A DNA stretch of 64,000 nucleotides. Source: Trichoplax adhaerens. Lineage: Eukaryota; Placozoa; Uniplacotomia; Trichoplacea; Trichoplacidae. The translations under genes were made by a program, and so were the position numbers. The notes beneath the pieces were generated by a model that worked only from the letters and a program-made list of their open reading frames with translations, was not told where the DNA came from and made no database searches. The stretch is taken from contig NW_002060958.1 in assembly GCF_000150275.1 (NCBI RefSeq), forward strand, positions 340,374-404,373, given 5' to 3'. Positions within the stretch are counted from its first letter, which is position 1, and each line of letters begins with the position of its first letter. Below, in pieces: positions 1 to 11,604 of this stretch.

Positions 1-280
1 TGACGTTGACTACGAAGATAATATTATTTATTATTTTTATCAATGTGCCGTAAACATCCATTATCAATTATTTTTTACAAGGTATAGCTTGAACATGATG
101 TCATGCTTACATTTGGGTAATCGTTGGTGTGAATACGAATTAAAGATAGGCTGAATATACGAATAGCCAAGCGTTGCTGCTTTTTGTGAATAAGGAGAGG
201 CTAGCATAGAAAAACAATTTTCTGTTGTTAATATCAGTAAATGTATAATTATCATACTAATAACATAAAGTTGCGACGAG
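1..280. other. Flank 3' of the first gene; no gene seen
   Basis: AT-rich sequence downstream of the stop codon of the minus-strand gene that ends at 281. A 63-codon open frame exists on the minus strand (64-255), but it has no splice-site or family support and I do not call it. Nothing else is recognised. Confidence 0.4.
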
Positions 281-1200
281 TTATGGGAATAATACTAGCA
301 CAATTGGCTCCTTAGCGGGTGCATAACTACCTGTCCGACTGGACGCAGATAAGGCGGACAAACATGATACATCTAGTTTCTGTAAAGGAATTGACGACTT
401 TGATAGCGAGGTTAAAGCCAAATCTTTCCACCAATTGTTGGGCAAATTGAGCTGGCGTAATTCTTCCGCTAATATCTTCTGTAAATTAGACAAGATATTG
501 GTTGAGTGGGAAGATAAATTGTCGTGCAAAGGTAGTGATCAATCAACTGTTGCATCTTTATGTAAACTTTATGATCAGTTCGATTGAATGCCTTTTATTG
601 TCATCGATTCACCTGGGTTTGTTGGGTGATGATTGATAGTTCTTTTTGGTAGTTCTTTGCTACTTGAGCTTGCTGTTGACGTTTATGTCTTGCAGTAGCA
701 GAGCTTGTGGCTATGGCAGTCGTCTTGATTGTGTTAAGTAACGCCAAAGCTTCGTTGATGACTGTCGAGATCTAGAATAGAAAGAATTTTGTAAAGTGTC
801 ATTACAACAGCTTGAATAGTTACTTTCATTTGTGTTGTATAAAACAGCGTGCCGATCGAAATAACTACTATCCACAGAATCTATTCAACCTGAAGTGACG
901 TCGTTGAAGCTAGATTTAGCTCTAGTGTGTCTTTGACATCAACTACTGTATGTAGCGATTTCATCGCCTAAACTGAAATAAATGAACACTCTATTGGTGT
1001 TGGTAAGCCTTGCCCTTTATTTTCCTTTGGTATTTGATGTTGACGTCTACCGTAGCTATCACAAGGCTACAAGTTGAAACTACAGCAGAGACTGTTTTAC
1101 CGAAGAGACTATTCTCTATCTTATGTGATGCTTTGAGGTTACAGATCGCAATCCAATACTGTACCAATCGTATAGCATCATGAAGTTGGCATGGTAGCAA
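281..1200 (-). CDS. Unidentified multi-exon gene, 3' part
   Basis: I do not recognise the product. Three minus-strand exons join in phase 0 with good splice sites: 967-890 (acceptor ..tttag; contains an ATG), 771-613 (acceptor ..tattctag, donor CAG/gtgaat) and 478-281 (acceptor ..aatttacag, stop TAA). A fourth, 5' piece ending at 1051 (donor gtagac) also joins in phase 0 and could extend to an ATG at 1200. The exon at 771-613 encodes a Gln/Lys-rich, probably helical segment (RHKRQQQAQVAKNYQKEL). The last exon starts KILAEELRQL, contains a WW pair and ends in a Ser-rich tail. In the last exon a second frame stays open from the acceptor to a donor-like site at 331 (DISGRITPAQFAQQLVERF), but its phase does not fit the preceding exon. 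Further Gln/Ser/Asn-rich open stretches up to about 2 kb may be more 5' exons. The gene is likely; the exact model is not. Confidence 0.4.
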
Positions 1201-2250
1201 TGTCTCAACGTTGCCCCTAACATACTGTCCGCATTTTGATGGACATGATTGACGTGGCCTTGTTGTGATGAGATCATTTTAAGCGATAGTCAAGATTGGC
1301 CAATGTTGCTATGTGAGCCATCGTCAGTGTGTGATTTTGTGGTTATTTTCTCGGTATTTTGCTCAATTGTAGGCTAATACAGTATCCTAGTCTATGACCG
1401 TCTTAACCCATAGCACAGTCATTGATGGTAATCATCATCATACGCTTGGCGGGTTACATCATCTTTTTCCAATGATCGTCATTCATAGTAGAGTTACTAC
1501 TATCATTACTATAATAGTGTTGGCCGATTGTGGTGATGTATGACTTTGATATATGGAAAGGTAAAAGTGGAAGATTCCAATTGGGTGACATAGGATGCTT
1601 GCTGCATACTCAATCCATTTGTACTGGCCAAGACTATCCCTATAATCATCATGATGGAAGACGAGCTAGGCTTTAAAAAGGGATTCAGGAATGTGTCTTC
1701 TAAGTTGGAACATGACTCAAGTACACCGTAGTTTGTACTGGTTGTGTTTGATTGGGTATTTGGCTACAGTCATGATGACCAAGTCTTTTTAGTCGTTGTA
1801 TGATTCAATGCGGAAACTGTCTGTACGATAGTTTCTTTGCCAATTTTGCTCTAGTCCAGTCCATTTTGCTTTTCTCCATCACCATGGATGGGAATCTGTG
1901 GTCTCTTTCTACCCAGTGTTAGTACAATGACTGTAGTGTACTGTACCGTGGTCAAAGTGAAGCACATGCAAGACGACCAGCATGTTGGTGATGTTGATGG
2001 CCCAAAGGCAAGAAACTACTGTCTGACAGCACTATCTTAACAAGTCTATATCAAATGCTGACTTACCTGAGCATTACCCAAAGCATTTGTAAACTGCATG
2101 GCAAAATCCAAGTTGGCACACAGCAAGGCTGGCGGACACCGCTAATGAAAACTTTCCACACGCTTACTGACACACAGTGTGATTGCGGTTAGAGAAAGTC
2201 ACTGAGGTTGAGTGGTGTCGGACAGCACTGAGTTGGTTGGGGCTGATGTA
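1201..2250. other. Possible 5' exons of the first gene; unresolved
   Basis: On the minus strand several stretches read like low-complexity coding sequence. One frame near 1210-1290 reads SSQQGHVNHVHQNADSML. Frames near 1490-1640 include MQQASYVTQL and HYYSNDSSNST. I could not join them with consistent splice phases, so no exon is called. The higher G+T content differs from the AT-rich intergenic DNA further right. Confidence 0.25.
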
Positions 2251-2284
2251 ACCTCACCTTTGACGTCGCTCCTGCAGCTGACAG

Positions 2285-3560
2285 GAGTACAGTACTGTCC
2301 ACTGTAGCGTGAAGTACAGTGTACTGTACACTGTACAGTACAGTGTCAGCCAGTTCTCTCTACAGTGTACAGTACAGTACTGTCCACTGTAGGGTGGAAT
2401 ACAGTACTGTACTGTACAGTACAGCACGATGTCAGCCACTTCTCTCTACAGTGTACAGTACTGTAGAGTGGAGTACAGCGTACTGTACACTGCACTGTAC
2501 TGTACAGTATAGCACCGTGTCAGCCAGTTCTCTTTTGAGCCCGGGTGAATGGGATTGTTGACGACTGCTCGATATCAGTACAGTATAGTACTGTACACTG
2601 TAGAGTGGAGTACAGTGTACTGTACAGTACAGCACGGTGTCAGCCAGTTCTCTCTACAGTGTACAGTACCGTACTGTACACTGTAGAGTGGAGTACAGTG
2701 TACTGTACACCGTACAGTACAGCACGGTGTCAGCCAGTTCTCTTTCGAGCGCTATGATGGTGGGTGAATGGGTGAGTGATTGTTGACGACTGCTCGATAT
2801 GGCCAGTGTATTTAGGGTTAAATGGGTTAAGATTGATCCAACGTCATGGTCGATGATTGATACTGTAGTCATGGTGTACTGTACTACTAAACTTGAATCT
2901 TCTGTACAGTACTTGGTTCAACTTTAGTACCAGTAGATATACTGTAACCCTAACCGTGTAAATTGTCCACTACTGTAAAAAGTGCTCGAGAATTTTCCAT
3001 TTTCCAGTCCATTGTACTGTACAGTACAGTACAGTACTGTACACTGTACTCTGTGCAATACTGTAGTGTGCATTGTCTAACGCCATGCCGTGTTCCACTA
3101 CCGTCCATCGTGCGGTCTGTACAGTACCATGATATTCTGTCAACTGCAAGTTTTCCAGAAAAGTGCGTGAATATGAACATTCATCCTATATATATACTGT
3201 ATATCATGTATAATATGTATATGTATGTTATCATCATGTATATAAATGTATTCCACTGCGTGGCAGCCAGTGACTGCCACACAGTGAAAGACTGTACTGG
3301 ACTAGACTGGTTGTGTTCATACTGACAGCATGATATTGTACTGTACTGCAAGGTTGACGTCATACAGTACACTACACTACCTTTGACTACAGTACAGTAT
3401 AACGACAGACTATTGTCAGCGCTCACTCACAACCAGACGGAGTCGAAAGTACTGTAGGCTTGTACTGTAGACTGGAGTACAGCAGACTGAAATCATGACG
3501 TCATCCGCGCCCCATCGACTCTACAGTCTACAGTGTACAGTGCACAGTACTCGATTACAC
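2285..3560. repeat. GTAC-rich palindromic tandem repeat block
   Basis: Dominated by the self-complementary words GTAC, TGTACA, AGTACT and CTGTACAG in long runs. In 2285-2790 these runs alternate with a spacer beginning TGTCAGCCAGTTCTCT (at about 2344, 2426, 2518, 2639 and 2727). Two longer spacers of the form TTCTCTTT[T/C]GAGC...TGTTGACGACTGCTCGATAT recur about 208 bp apart, so there is a higher-order duplication. Sparser GTAC runs continue past 3000 to about 3560, just upstream of the cyclin T gene. Open frames of 60-120 codons on both strands here are a product of the low-complexity sequence. Confidence 0.8.
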
Positions 3561-3680
3561 TAGACTAATACTGACTGTGTTGAATAGAGTACGCGAGTTT
3601 GCTTCGCCGCCGCTTGCAAAGGTGCGTAAAATTCACAAGCCAGAGCGGATTGGAACGCCAGACTGCTGACGAATTGGACT

Positions 3681-6600
3681 ATGGCGACTGCAAATGCTTC
3701 CTCGTCTGGATCATCGTCGAGTAGTTGTAATGCGGCAGATTTTGCTGTTACTAACTTTTATTTTAGTGATACAGAACTGCAAAATACCCCTTCACGGCGT
3801 AACGACATTAGCGTCGCAACGGAGTTATATTATCGTCAAACATGTGCCCTTTGTATACAAGAACTAGGCATGAAGCTGGGAGCGTATCCACTTTCCAATA
3901 TTCATGTTCATATTGTCCTCGGTCAACTTGTCCATTGCTCTGTTGTACCAATTGATTTTCTTGTCAAGTCTTGAATGGACAATCAGTAAAAAAAATAACA
4001 GTGATTAGTAATGTAGGATATCTCGTCGGACAGTTTTTAGTCCACTTTTCACGGCCATTTTGGACGTATTGTTAGACCAGTCAAGTCAAGGCTTGAAGAG
4101 GACAGACTTTCCCTTCAAGGGGTAATGTTCCATTCATGTCTTCACGACTCTATACAGTACTATATATTTTTTCCACCATTCCATTTTTTTTTTCATGCCT
4201 TTTTCATGCCTTTTTCATGCATGCTACATGCATCCAATCTTCCACATATCCATTCACGCTGCATACAATCATGAAAATAATAAACGAATAAGCTGAAATA
4301 ACATGACTTTTGATTCTTCAATGTATTCCTTAACGTTACTACTAGCAATCAATTAACAATTAATACAGCATTGGTTTACATGCATCGATTTTATATGTTT
4401 CACTCTTTAGCAAGTTATAACCTAAAGGTAAGCGGCGGCCATGTTGAATTTTCCATGGAGGATACAATCAATCAATTCTTCAATGGACAAATTATTTTTC
4501 CAATGTTGAGTATCCGATAAATAGTACTGCTTTGAAACGTATTGAAAAAAAATGTGCTTTTTAATCGCAGAATATAGCAGCTTGTGCTATCTTCCTTGCT
4601 TCTAAATCAGAAGAACACCCGAATAAGTTAAATAAAGTCATCACTGCTGCCTATGAGTATTTTAGTCATGAAAGTTCGCCTTTAGACCCTAAATCCGAGG
4701 TAACTTGATAACATCCAATGAATTGTACGTACTCAAAATGGCTTTAATCTTATTGTAATAGGTAGAATAATAATATTGTACGTGATAACCAGATAGAATG
4801 ATGATGATGATGATATAGTACCAAGCGTACAAGTCAGATGATAGTCTTGCTAGAACTTTCGTATTGCATGACTACTGCATTGATTTGCACCAATTTACAA
4901 ATAAAGGTGTTCTACTTGCCATTTCAACCACGATCCACTTTTCTAAGATTATTCAATCATCTTGCAGAAATTTCTCAAGCTGTCTCAAGATCTTGTCGAC
5001 AACGAATATGCGATGTTGTTAACATTAGGCAAGTGTGCCTTAGGTTTTTCTTACCAATGATGAGTAAGACCAGATATGATAGCTACTAGTTTTACTACAG
5101 GCTTTGACATTGAAATCATGCATCCACATACGCACGTTATAAAGTGCTTACATGGCTTGAAAGGTAAGACTTGCATCATATTCCATTCATTTTACAATAT
5201 ACTATGGATTTGAATGCACATATCACTGATAGCAATTCCTATACTGTAATCTTCTCCATAAATTGAAAATAAATGAATTCGTATCTAGCTTGACTCTTCA
5301 AATTTACTAATTTTGTTGTTTTATCTTGTTTCTAAGTAGGCATGAAAGAACTAGCACAGACTGCCTATTTCCTAGCTTCGCAGAGGTAAGTCTATTCTGT
5401 AGTCATGCTTGACCGTAGTTTAAGATCAAATCACGATAGACACTAATGTGCTCTTTCAACACAAATATACTTGTTTAGTTCGCATCTGAGTACGCTTTGT
5501 TTGCAACATAAGCCGGTTATCATAGCGGGAGTTTGCATTCATATCGCTTGTAAATGGCTCGACATCGAGGTAACTCTAAGAGGAAGTCAATGAAATTATC
5601 TTAGTGTTAGCACATGGACAGCCGATTGTTCTATAATTATCATATTTTTCTCTCACCTATAGCTACCCATTTTGAAAGATGGAGGGGCTTGGTACAAATC
5701 GCTTGATCCTCATATATCCTTAAAACAGCTTGATGGTACATAGTTACATAATAGGATTACAATATATATTTTATTTGTTACCTATCTATTTAACTGCGAG
5801 TATCATACTCGGCAGACTTGGCCTGCAAATTTCTCCACATAATCGACACATGCCCTAGTAAATTAAAGAAATCCGTTGCATTTAATATGGATAAGGTAAT
5901 TTACTTTGCTAGAATCTTATGATTCCCTTGAATTGCGATGCCCTGTACAATTTCATTATAATTATTGTGTTGTATACTGTCAATTCTTTTTTGGTAATTG
6001 TAATCATGCATTTTCTTGCCAAGGCTGGACTTAAACAAAGTGAAATTGTTCGAAAGCGTTTTATGAGTGGAGGAAGTAATTCACTTCCTTCTAGTATTAA
6101 AAGTAAGGAGCAATCTTCATCCTTTGGTAACACGAATAAAAGTACTACAGCCACAATTTCTAAAGCTACTACTAAAAATGATGACAAGAATGAGGCTAAC
6201 CACTCCGAAGTACATTTAGAAGCTAGAAAAAACAAGCTATCAGATGAGAAACATGTTAGCGATACAATACAAAATGATAAAACTGATCCCACTCCTACAT
6301 TGTCTGCATCTTCGGAGAAACTGAATTTTGCGCCTTCGGATAAGACGATGATAGCAAATGCGTTGACGCAGCGAGTACCAACAATAAGAACGAATCTCGC
6401 TTCTCAATCGGAAACGTTAAGAAAATCATCATCTACTCCGAATTTTATGAATTATGGGCATTCACAGTCTAATTCAAGACTCGTGGGACACATGGCGCAG
6501 AGCCAAAAAAGAAAGTTGGAGCCAGATATTGCCGAACAGGAAAACTCAGATGTCGCGCCTCATTCTAAGAAACACATGATAGAAAATAATTCTGCAGATC

Positions 6601-6836
6601 ATACACATCATAGTCATGATGATCGAGACAATGGCGCTAGAGCAGTTGAAATAGATAAAACTACTGCAGATGTAAATGAAAGCAGTAGCATTACCTCATC
6701 TGTTTTGAATACTGAAAAGTGCAAGGATGAAGGTGTGGACGTACCGTTGCCTTTGCCTGCTGATAAATCAGTCCCACAGAAATCGCTACCTACGATACCA
6801 TTGCGGACGACTAATAATATCGACTCAGAAATTTAA
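3681..6836 (+). CDS. CCNT: Cyclin T (P-TEFb cyclin subunit)
   Basis: Ten exons join without any phase conflict into 546 codons plus stop: 3681-3883, 4346-4427, 4571-4699, 4968-5028, 5101-5163, 5340-5385, 5479-5569, 5663-5735, 5816-5895, 6024-6836. Residues about 26-130 form the first cyclin box: NTPSRR, then QLTINTALVYMHRFYM across the exon 1/2 junction, then FLASKSEEHPNKL. The second box follows (LTLGFDIEIMHPHTHVIKC, ICIHIACKW). These are hallmark cyclin T1/T2 strings and differ from cyclin K. By family knowledge, cyclin T binds CDK9 to form P-TEFb, which phosphorylates the RNA polymerase II CTD in the nucleus and releases paused polymerase. The last exon gives a Ser/Thr/Lys-rich tail (residues 277-546) with a short His cluster (HTHHSHDD, about residue 470), like the His-rich CTD-binding region of cyclin T1. 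The intron after exon 4 uses a GC donor (TTAG/gcaagt). The start is the first ATG of exon 1. Confidence 0.93.
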
Positions 6837-8091
6837 CAAGAAATAATTTTAGTAATTGTCAATATTAAGCGTTTTGTAGTGTCGATTGAATGACAATATA
6901 CGCGCATAATTCATTGCTACCATAGAGTATGGTCCAATACAGTTCTATACTGTTGTACAATTTTGATTTTATAGATTTTAACATAATCTTCCATTATAAT
7001 GACTACTTTTCAGCACTTGAGTTATAATGTAAGCTATGGTATAATCGATAACTGTATTTATTTGCTGTAAAAGAAAAAAATCACAGTACAGATAAAACTA
7101 AGTGTAATACTATTTGTGAAAATGTTACACTAAGAATGATGACTTGTTATTCTGTTATGTTGGATATGGTATGTAGAAATTTATATACTGTTTTAATTTT
7201 TAAAATTTGGTTAATGTTTATACTCAACACTATTTCGCCTAAAAGGTTACTAGTTACATACTGTATGCATTGTCCACATACCAATGTACTTGTAAATATC
7301 GATTAATTTGTAATATGTATCACAGTGTGGTATAGGTACCGCTATATAAAAACTTTCAATCTATGACCTGCCCCCCCAAAAGTGCTTGTTAACAGTGGTT
7401 AGCTATTGTTGGACGATAGTTACCTGCTTCATCTAGTTGAAGATTTTCTATGCTAAACCTCGTTTAGATAGTCACTTGTACCTAATAACGGTAAATTAAA
7501 TATACACATTCACGTTTCCAAGGCTGCAAGGTATTACTGCGGTGATGTTGCTATAATCAACACTATACTGAAATGTTGAATGCTTGTCTAATATTCATAA
7601 TAGTGAAATTCTTCTTTCCACTGTATTATAATAATGCCTCTGTATAAATAAACTGCTACATAATCAAGTGCTAACAAAATTTATTTGGTAGGTCAGATAG
7701 TAATTATTGTTGCCTCACTGTTCTCTGTTTATTCACGATCTATATTTGTATTTTATTGTAAGAATTAACAGACATTTCCAATTTCAAAGCTTGTCGTAAC
7801 ATACCAATATATATGCCTAAATTGGTTGATAAGTGTATTTGTCATACAAAAAATAAAATTGGTTCCAGTTTATGTACAGATGACGGTGAATAATAGCGTA
7901 TGAGCAGCTCGACTCTTGTAAATATGTTGAATGGCTGAGCGGTGGTCAACATTCTGACATAGTAGCTTATGCTAAAATTTTCTTAAAATTTGCACAAAGA
8001 TGTTCGATAATTCTCAATAATATACCGTACATTATTCAATCATATTCTACAGCACTAGACAGCATTATATACGCGTATATATCAAGTTTGT
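6837..8091. other. Convergent intergenic region
   Basis: Lies between the stop of cyclin T (+) and the stop of the RRM gene (-), so it should hold two 3' UTRs. Poly(A)-signal-like AATAAA words occur on the plus strand (near 7647 and 7851). No coding frame, repeat array or RNA gene is recognised. Confidence 0.5.
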
Positions 8092-9736
8092 CTATTTCTT
8101 GTCTAGTTTTGTTCTCATTTTTTCATTTTCTGACTGGATCTTATTTCTCCTGGTTAAGCTATTACCGCCACCACCACATGTAACTTCAACATTTATTTTG
8201 CGTTCGTTTAATGACGTATGGTGATACTTTAGCGCTTTCTAGTCAGAGATAAAGAAAATTCATGGTATAGACAACCCCTTTATTTGAATTTCTGTACAAT
8301 TTCAATCTTATTCAGTAAACTACTTTCTAGTCGTAGATCAGAAATTTTATGTCAAAAGAGTTACAACATGTAAGCCTAGTAATATGTCACTTGAAACAGC
8401 GTTAGTAATTTTCCATACACTAGCATATTGGAATGTGATCAATACAAGTGTAAATTGGAGGTTGTCCCTTAAGTAGAAATTTGCAAGAATTTTAGAATCA
8501 TTTGGAAATACTATAACTCACCTGGTAATCAGCATATCTGAAGGCTTCAAGAAATGCACATCCTCTTGGACTACCATCCTTTTTGGTTAACAATCGTACT
8601 TGTAAATTATGACCTGAAATTGAAACACAATGAGTGTAAATTGAATGCTCTTGAAATATTTTGTACCTAAAAGATAAATGTGCCTTTAGCTACTTTAGCA
8701 ATGGCTAAAAAATGCCAGGTTGTACCAATTGTATGATTCTATGCATTTTATGAACTGTCATGATAAAGTTCAAATTATTAATTAATACTTTAGGTCTAGT
8801 TCAATCTGACGCTAGTAACTAGCAACCGTCATAGAGATAAAAATGCGTGGTCCAAATGTTACGTTATTATTAACTGTAAGTCGAAAAATGGTCAAGACAT
8901 AAGTTTAGGCAAAGATTGTAAGTTACTAAGCACGTTAACAATTACAATCATGAACAATTGATTCTATAAATTATTACTTCTTATAGTCTCCAAATGTCAT
9001 CAGAAGATGAGAGAAAATTCAATAAATAACTAGTTGAAATGATTGATCTTACCACATTTTTTAAAATGCTTTAAGATATCTTCGTCGGTGGTAGAATAAC
9101 TTAAATTACCTAGTCAAATACAGGTACAATTAGCATCATTAACACGATTGATATTCTTCCATGACAGTTGGAGAGTGTGTGATTTCGACTACATGATAGA
9201 CTGCTGTGGTATATTTCTCGACAGTAGTCAACGAATTCTTACTTAAAGGAAGATGTATCTAATTTTTTAGATGGTATCAATAATGGTATAATAATAAGAA
9301 ATTTTAACATTCGGTTTTGCTGATAACCAAATACAGTAAACTGTACATCGTATATATAATTAAAGAATCACACTAATGCTCCTGTAGTAAGTAATTCAAT
9401 GTCGATAACAAGAAATTAATCGATAATAATCGATAATATGAAATTTTAACATTCGGTTTTGCTAATAACCAAATACAGTATAGTGTACAGTACTGTACGT
9501 CGTGTATATAATTAAAGAATCACACTAATGCTCCTGTAGTAAGTAATTCAATGTCGATAACAAACTGCAGTCAGAAAAACATTACGTAATGTTAACCTAA
9601 GAAAAGGATAAAACGTTTGGATGATTTATTCTTTAAAGGAGGCTTGATTTCCGCAGCGGCGTTATTTTCGCTGTTCAAATTTTGAATGGGATTACTGGAT
9701 TGACTAGCGTCCTTCTTGGCATGTTTTTTCCACCAT
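8092..9736 (-). CDS. Nop6-like RNA-binding (RRM) protein
   Basis: Four minus-strand exons join in phase: 9736-9597, 9109-9053, 8613-8522, 8238-8092 (stop TAG). Together they encode about 145 residues: a Lys/Asn/Ser-rich start (WWKKHAKKDASQSS), then one RRM with RNP2 RFILFLGNLSYSTT, RNP1-like SPRGCAFLEAF and the closing strand RKINVEVTCGGGGN, then a short basic tail ending KLDKK. The ILFLGNL...RGCAFLE...INVE..GGGG layout is that of yeast Nop6 and related small nucleolar RRM proteins involved in ribosome biogenesis, so a nucleolar rRNA-processing role is inferred. The coding sequence upstream of 9736 (start codon) was not resolved: the exon enters needing two bases from an earlier exon, and the nearest candidate (ATG at about 9873) needs a weak donor. 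An intron contains a tandem duplication (9298-9563). Confidence 0.8.
9298..9563. repeat. Direct tandem duplication inside an intron
   Basis: Two copies of about 115-125 bp, 9298-9411 and 9440-9563, start GAAATTTTAACATTCGG and end ATGTCGATAACAA. They differ mainly by a short GTAC-type insertion (AGTGTACAGTACTGTACG) in the second copy. They lie in the intron between the first two called exons of the RRM gene. Confidence 0.85.
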
Positions 9737-10915
9737 CTAACAGATTATACAAAAAACACCTTTGGTTGATGAATACAACCTAAGCACTTGATTGATGGTG
9801 TAAACTTACAAACATTCACAATAAGTAACTATTGTACGATATACATGTGTGCAATAATTATTTTGACGCCATTAGTCTATTTACTTATGAGATGAAGCGA
9901 TTATGAATTTATAAGCTTTCATCCGTCTTATTGATTGAGAGCAACCATTCTAATGAGTTGTAGAGAAATGAAGTGATAGCCAATGTGATCGTTGAGTTAC
10001 AAATTTTATTGTGACATCGCACCAACTTTCTGACAATAATGTAGCAATTTAGATCGAAGGGTTCATCACTAATCATAAATAGAGTATAGTACAGGTATAG
10101 TAATAGCGCACAACCATCCGTGAAAGGATCCTTTAACCCTTTGATGTGCAATTTCTATTTTAAGTACGCTGTCCCTGCATGCAATACGTGTCGATGATGC
10201 CGTCAGAAATAGCAGAAACTTGCTAATGCGAGCTCAATTTGTGCTTGTATCGTCAGGTATATCATCGCCCATGAGCAATAGTAAGTGTAGTCATGAAGTT
10301 CATGTCGATCGTTTTATTCTAATGATTGAAGGAGGTGTGAAAGTGCAAATTCATGCCTTGTATAAGTTGTACCAATGAAGTTTGCAATGCAACCCTATCC
10401 TGAAAGCAAGCAAGACTAGTAGTTTTAGGTATAAAAACTGTAGGAGTTGGATATTACTGTATCAGACCTGGGATCAAGTCCACTTTGTATATGATACAGT
10501 ATAAAAAAATGGTTGGCCCGTCTATTCGACTTAATCCAAGTGGAACAGCGGAAAAGTCATGCTGTCATGAAAGTATACACTTATCCAACGATTGCTTGTG
10601 AACTCTTGCAGGCAAGAAATGACAGCAATACTACATTAGTCTGCTGATGCAAGTCTACAGTGGGTTCTAGAGGCATCACTAACAAGCTTAATACATTCCT
10701 CTCTGCTATTTCAACTGTGCCCATCTTGTATGATAGCATCCACTGATTTTCTTCCGACATGATACATCAAGAAGAACTTACTCCTGCCGGCGTTTCAATC
10801 GATTGATGGATGACGCTTGACTTTTGTCGTTGTCCATGGCATTGAATCAAGTTGGTTGACATGCAGCTTTTGCTTTCAGCGTCGACGGACTTCACCTGCG
10901 ACAAGTGATACGCCG
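9737..10915. other. Unresolved 5' region of the RRM gene plus intergenic DNA
   Basis: Should contain the missing first exon and promoter of the RRM gene on the minus strand. The open frame at 9909-10151 (-) has no splice or family support. No repeat or RNA gene is seen. Confidence 0.35.
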
Positions 10916-11420
10916 TTATGTACAGTACAGCACTACAAATTGACGTAATACTGTACACTGTACTCTTCGTGCCATGGTCCGGACCGGACCGGACCATCAA
11001 GACCTCAAGTGTTCAGTAGTCTGGACCAGACCGAACCATCAAGACCTCAAGTGTACTGTACAGTGTACAGTACATACTTTACAGTATACTGCATTACAAA
11101 TTTACGTACTGTACACTGTACAGTTCGTGCATGGGTCCGGACCAGACCGGACCGGCAAGACCTCAAGTGTACAGTACAGTACACTGTACAGTACAGTACT
11201 GCACTACAAATTTACGAACAGTACAGTACACTGTACTGTATACTGTACTGTACACCACTGTACTGTAGACTCTTCGTGCGTGGGTCCGGATCGGACCGGA
11301 CTGGACCGGACTATCAAGACCTCAAGTGTACAGTACACACTGTACAGTGTACAGTACAGTAGACTGTGTTGTAGATTGTTGACTCTACTGGACTGCTGCA
11401 GCCCCTACAGTACTACACTT
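10916..11420. repeat. Second GTAC-rich repeat block with CCGGAC units
   Basis: Four imperfect units combine a GC-rich motif of repeated GGTCCGGACCGGACC type with CATCAAGACCTCAAGTGTAC and then long runs of GTACAGTAC/CTGTACAG. The motif CAAGACCTCAAG recurs near 10998, 11040, 11157 and 11317. The block resembles that at 2285-3560 but has a different spacer. The 117- and 149-codon open frames across it are low-complexity by-products. Confidence 0.8.
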
Positions 11421-11604
11421 TGACATGTTGACTAATTCCTTAAATTTGGGGATGGCAAAGGATGTCCATATAAAAAAAAAAATGGACAGATATATCGAAA
11501 ATAATTGCTGTGTGCTGTAACTATTCTTAGTGCACATTCAGTGTACAGCAGTGTACGTACAGTCCACGACTGCTTCGTCACAGTCCAAAATACTGCCATT
11601 CAAA

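Noticed and set aside
2254-3426. Open frames of 60-120 codons on both strands in the GTAC block
   Set aside because: They consist of repeated Tyr-Ser-Thr-Val/Leu-Tyr-Cys-Thr translations of palindromic repeats, occur on both strands and lack splice or family support.
4838-5089. 83-codon frame starting MIVLLELSYC inside cyclin T
   Set aside because: It briefly resembles a cyclin segment, but exon 3 joins exon 4968-5028 directly and gives the full conserved sequence (SEKFLKLSQDLV). This frame is intronic and overlaps in the wrong frame.
5909-6292. 127-codon minus-strand frame
   Set aside because: Antisense shadow of the cyclin T last exon.
10974-11423. 149-codon and 117-codon frames in the second GTAC block
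   Set aside because: Overlapping frames on the same repeat, low complexity, no family resemblance.
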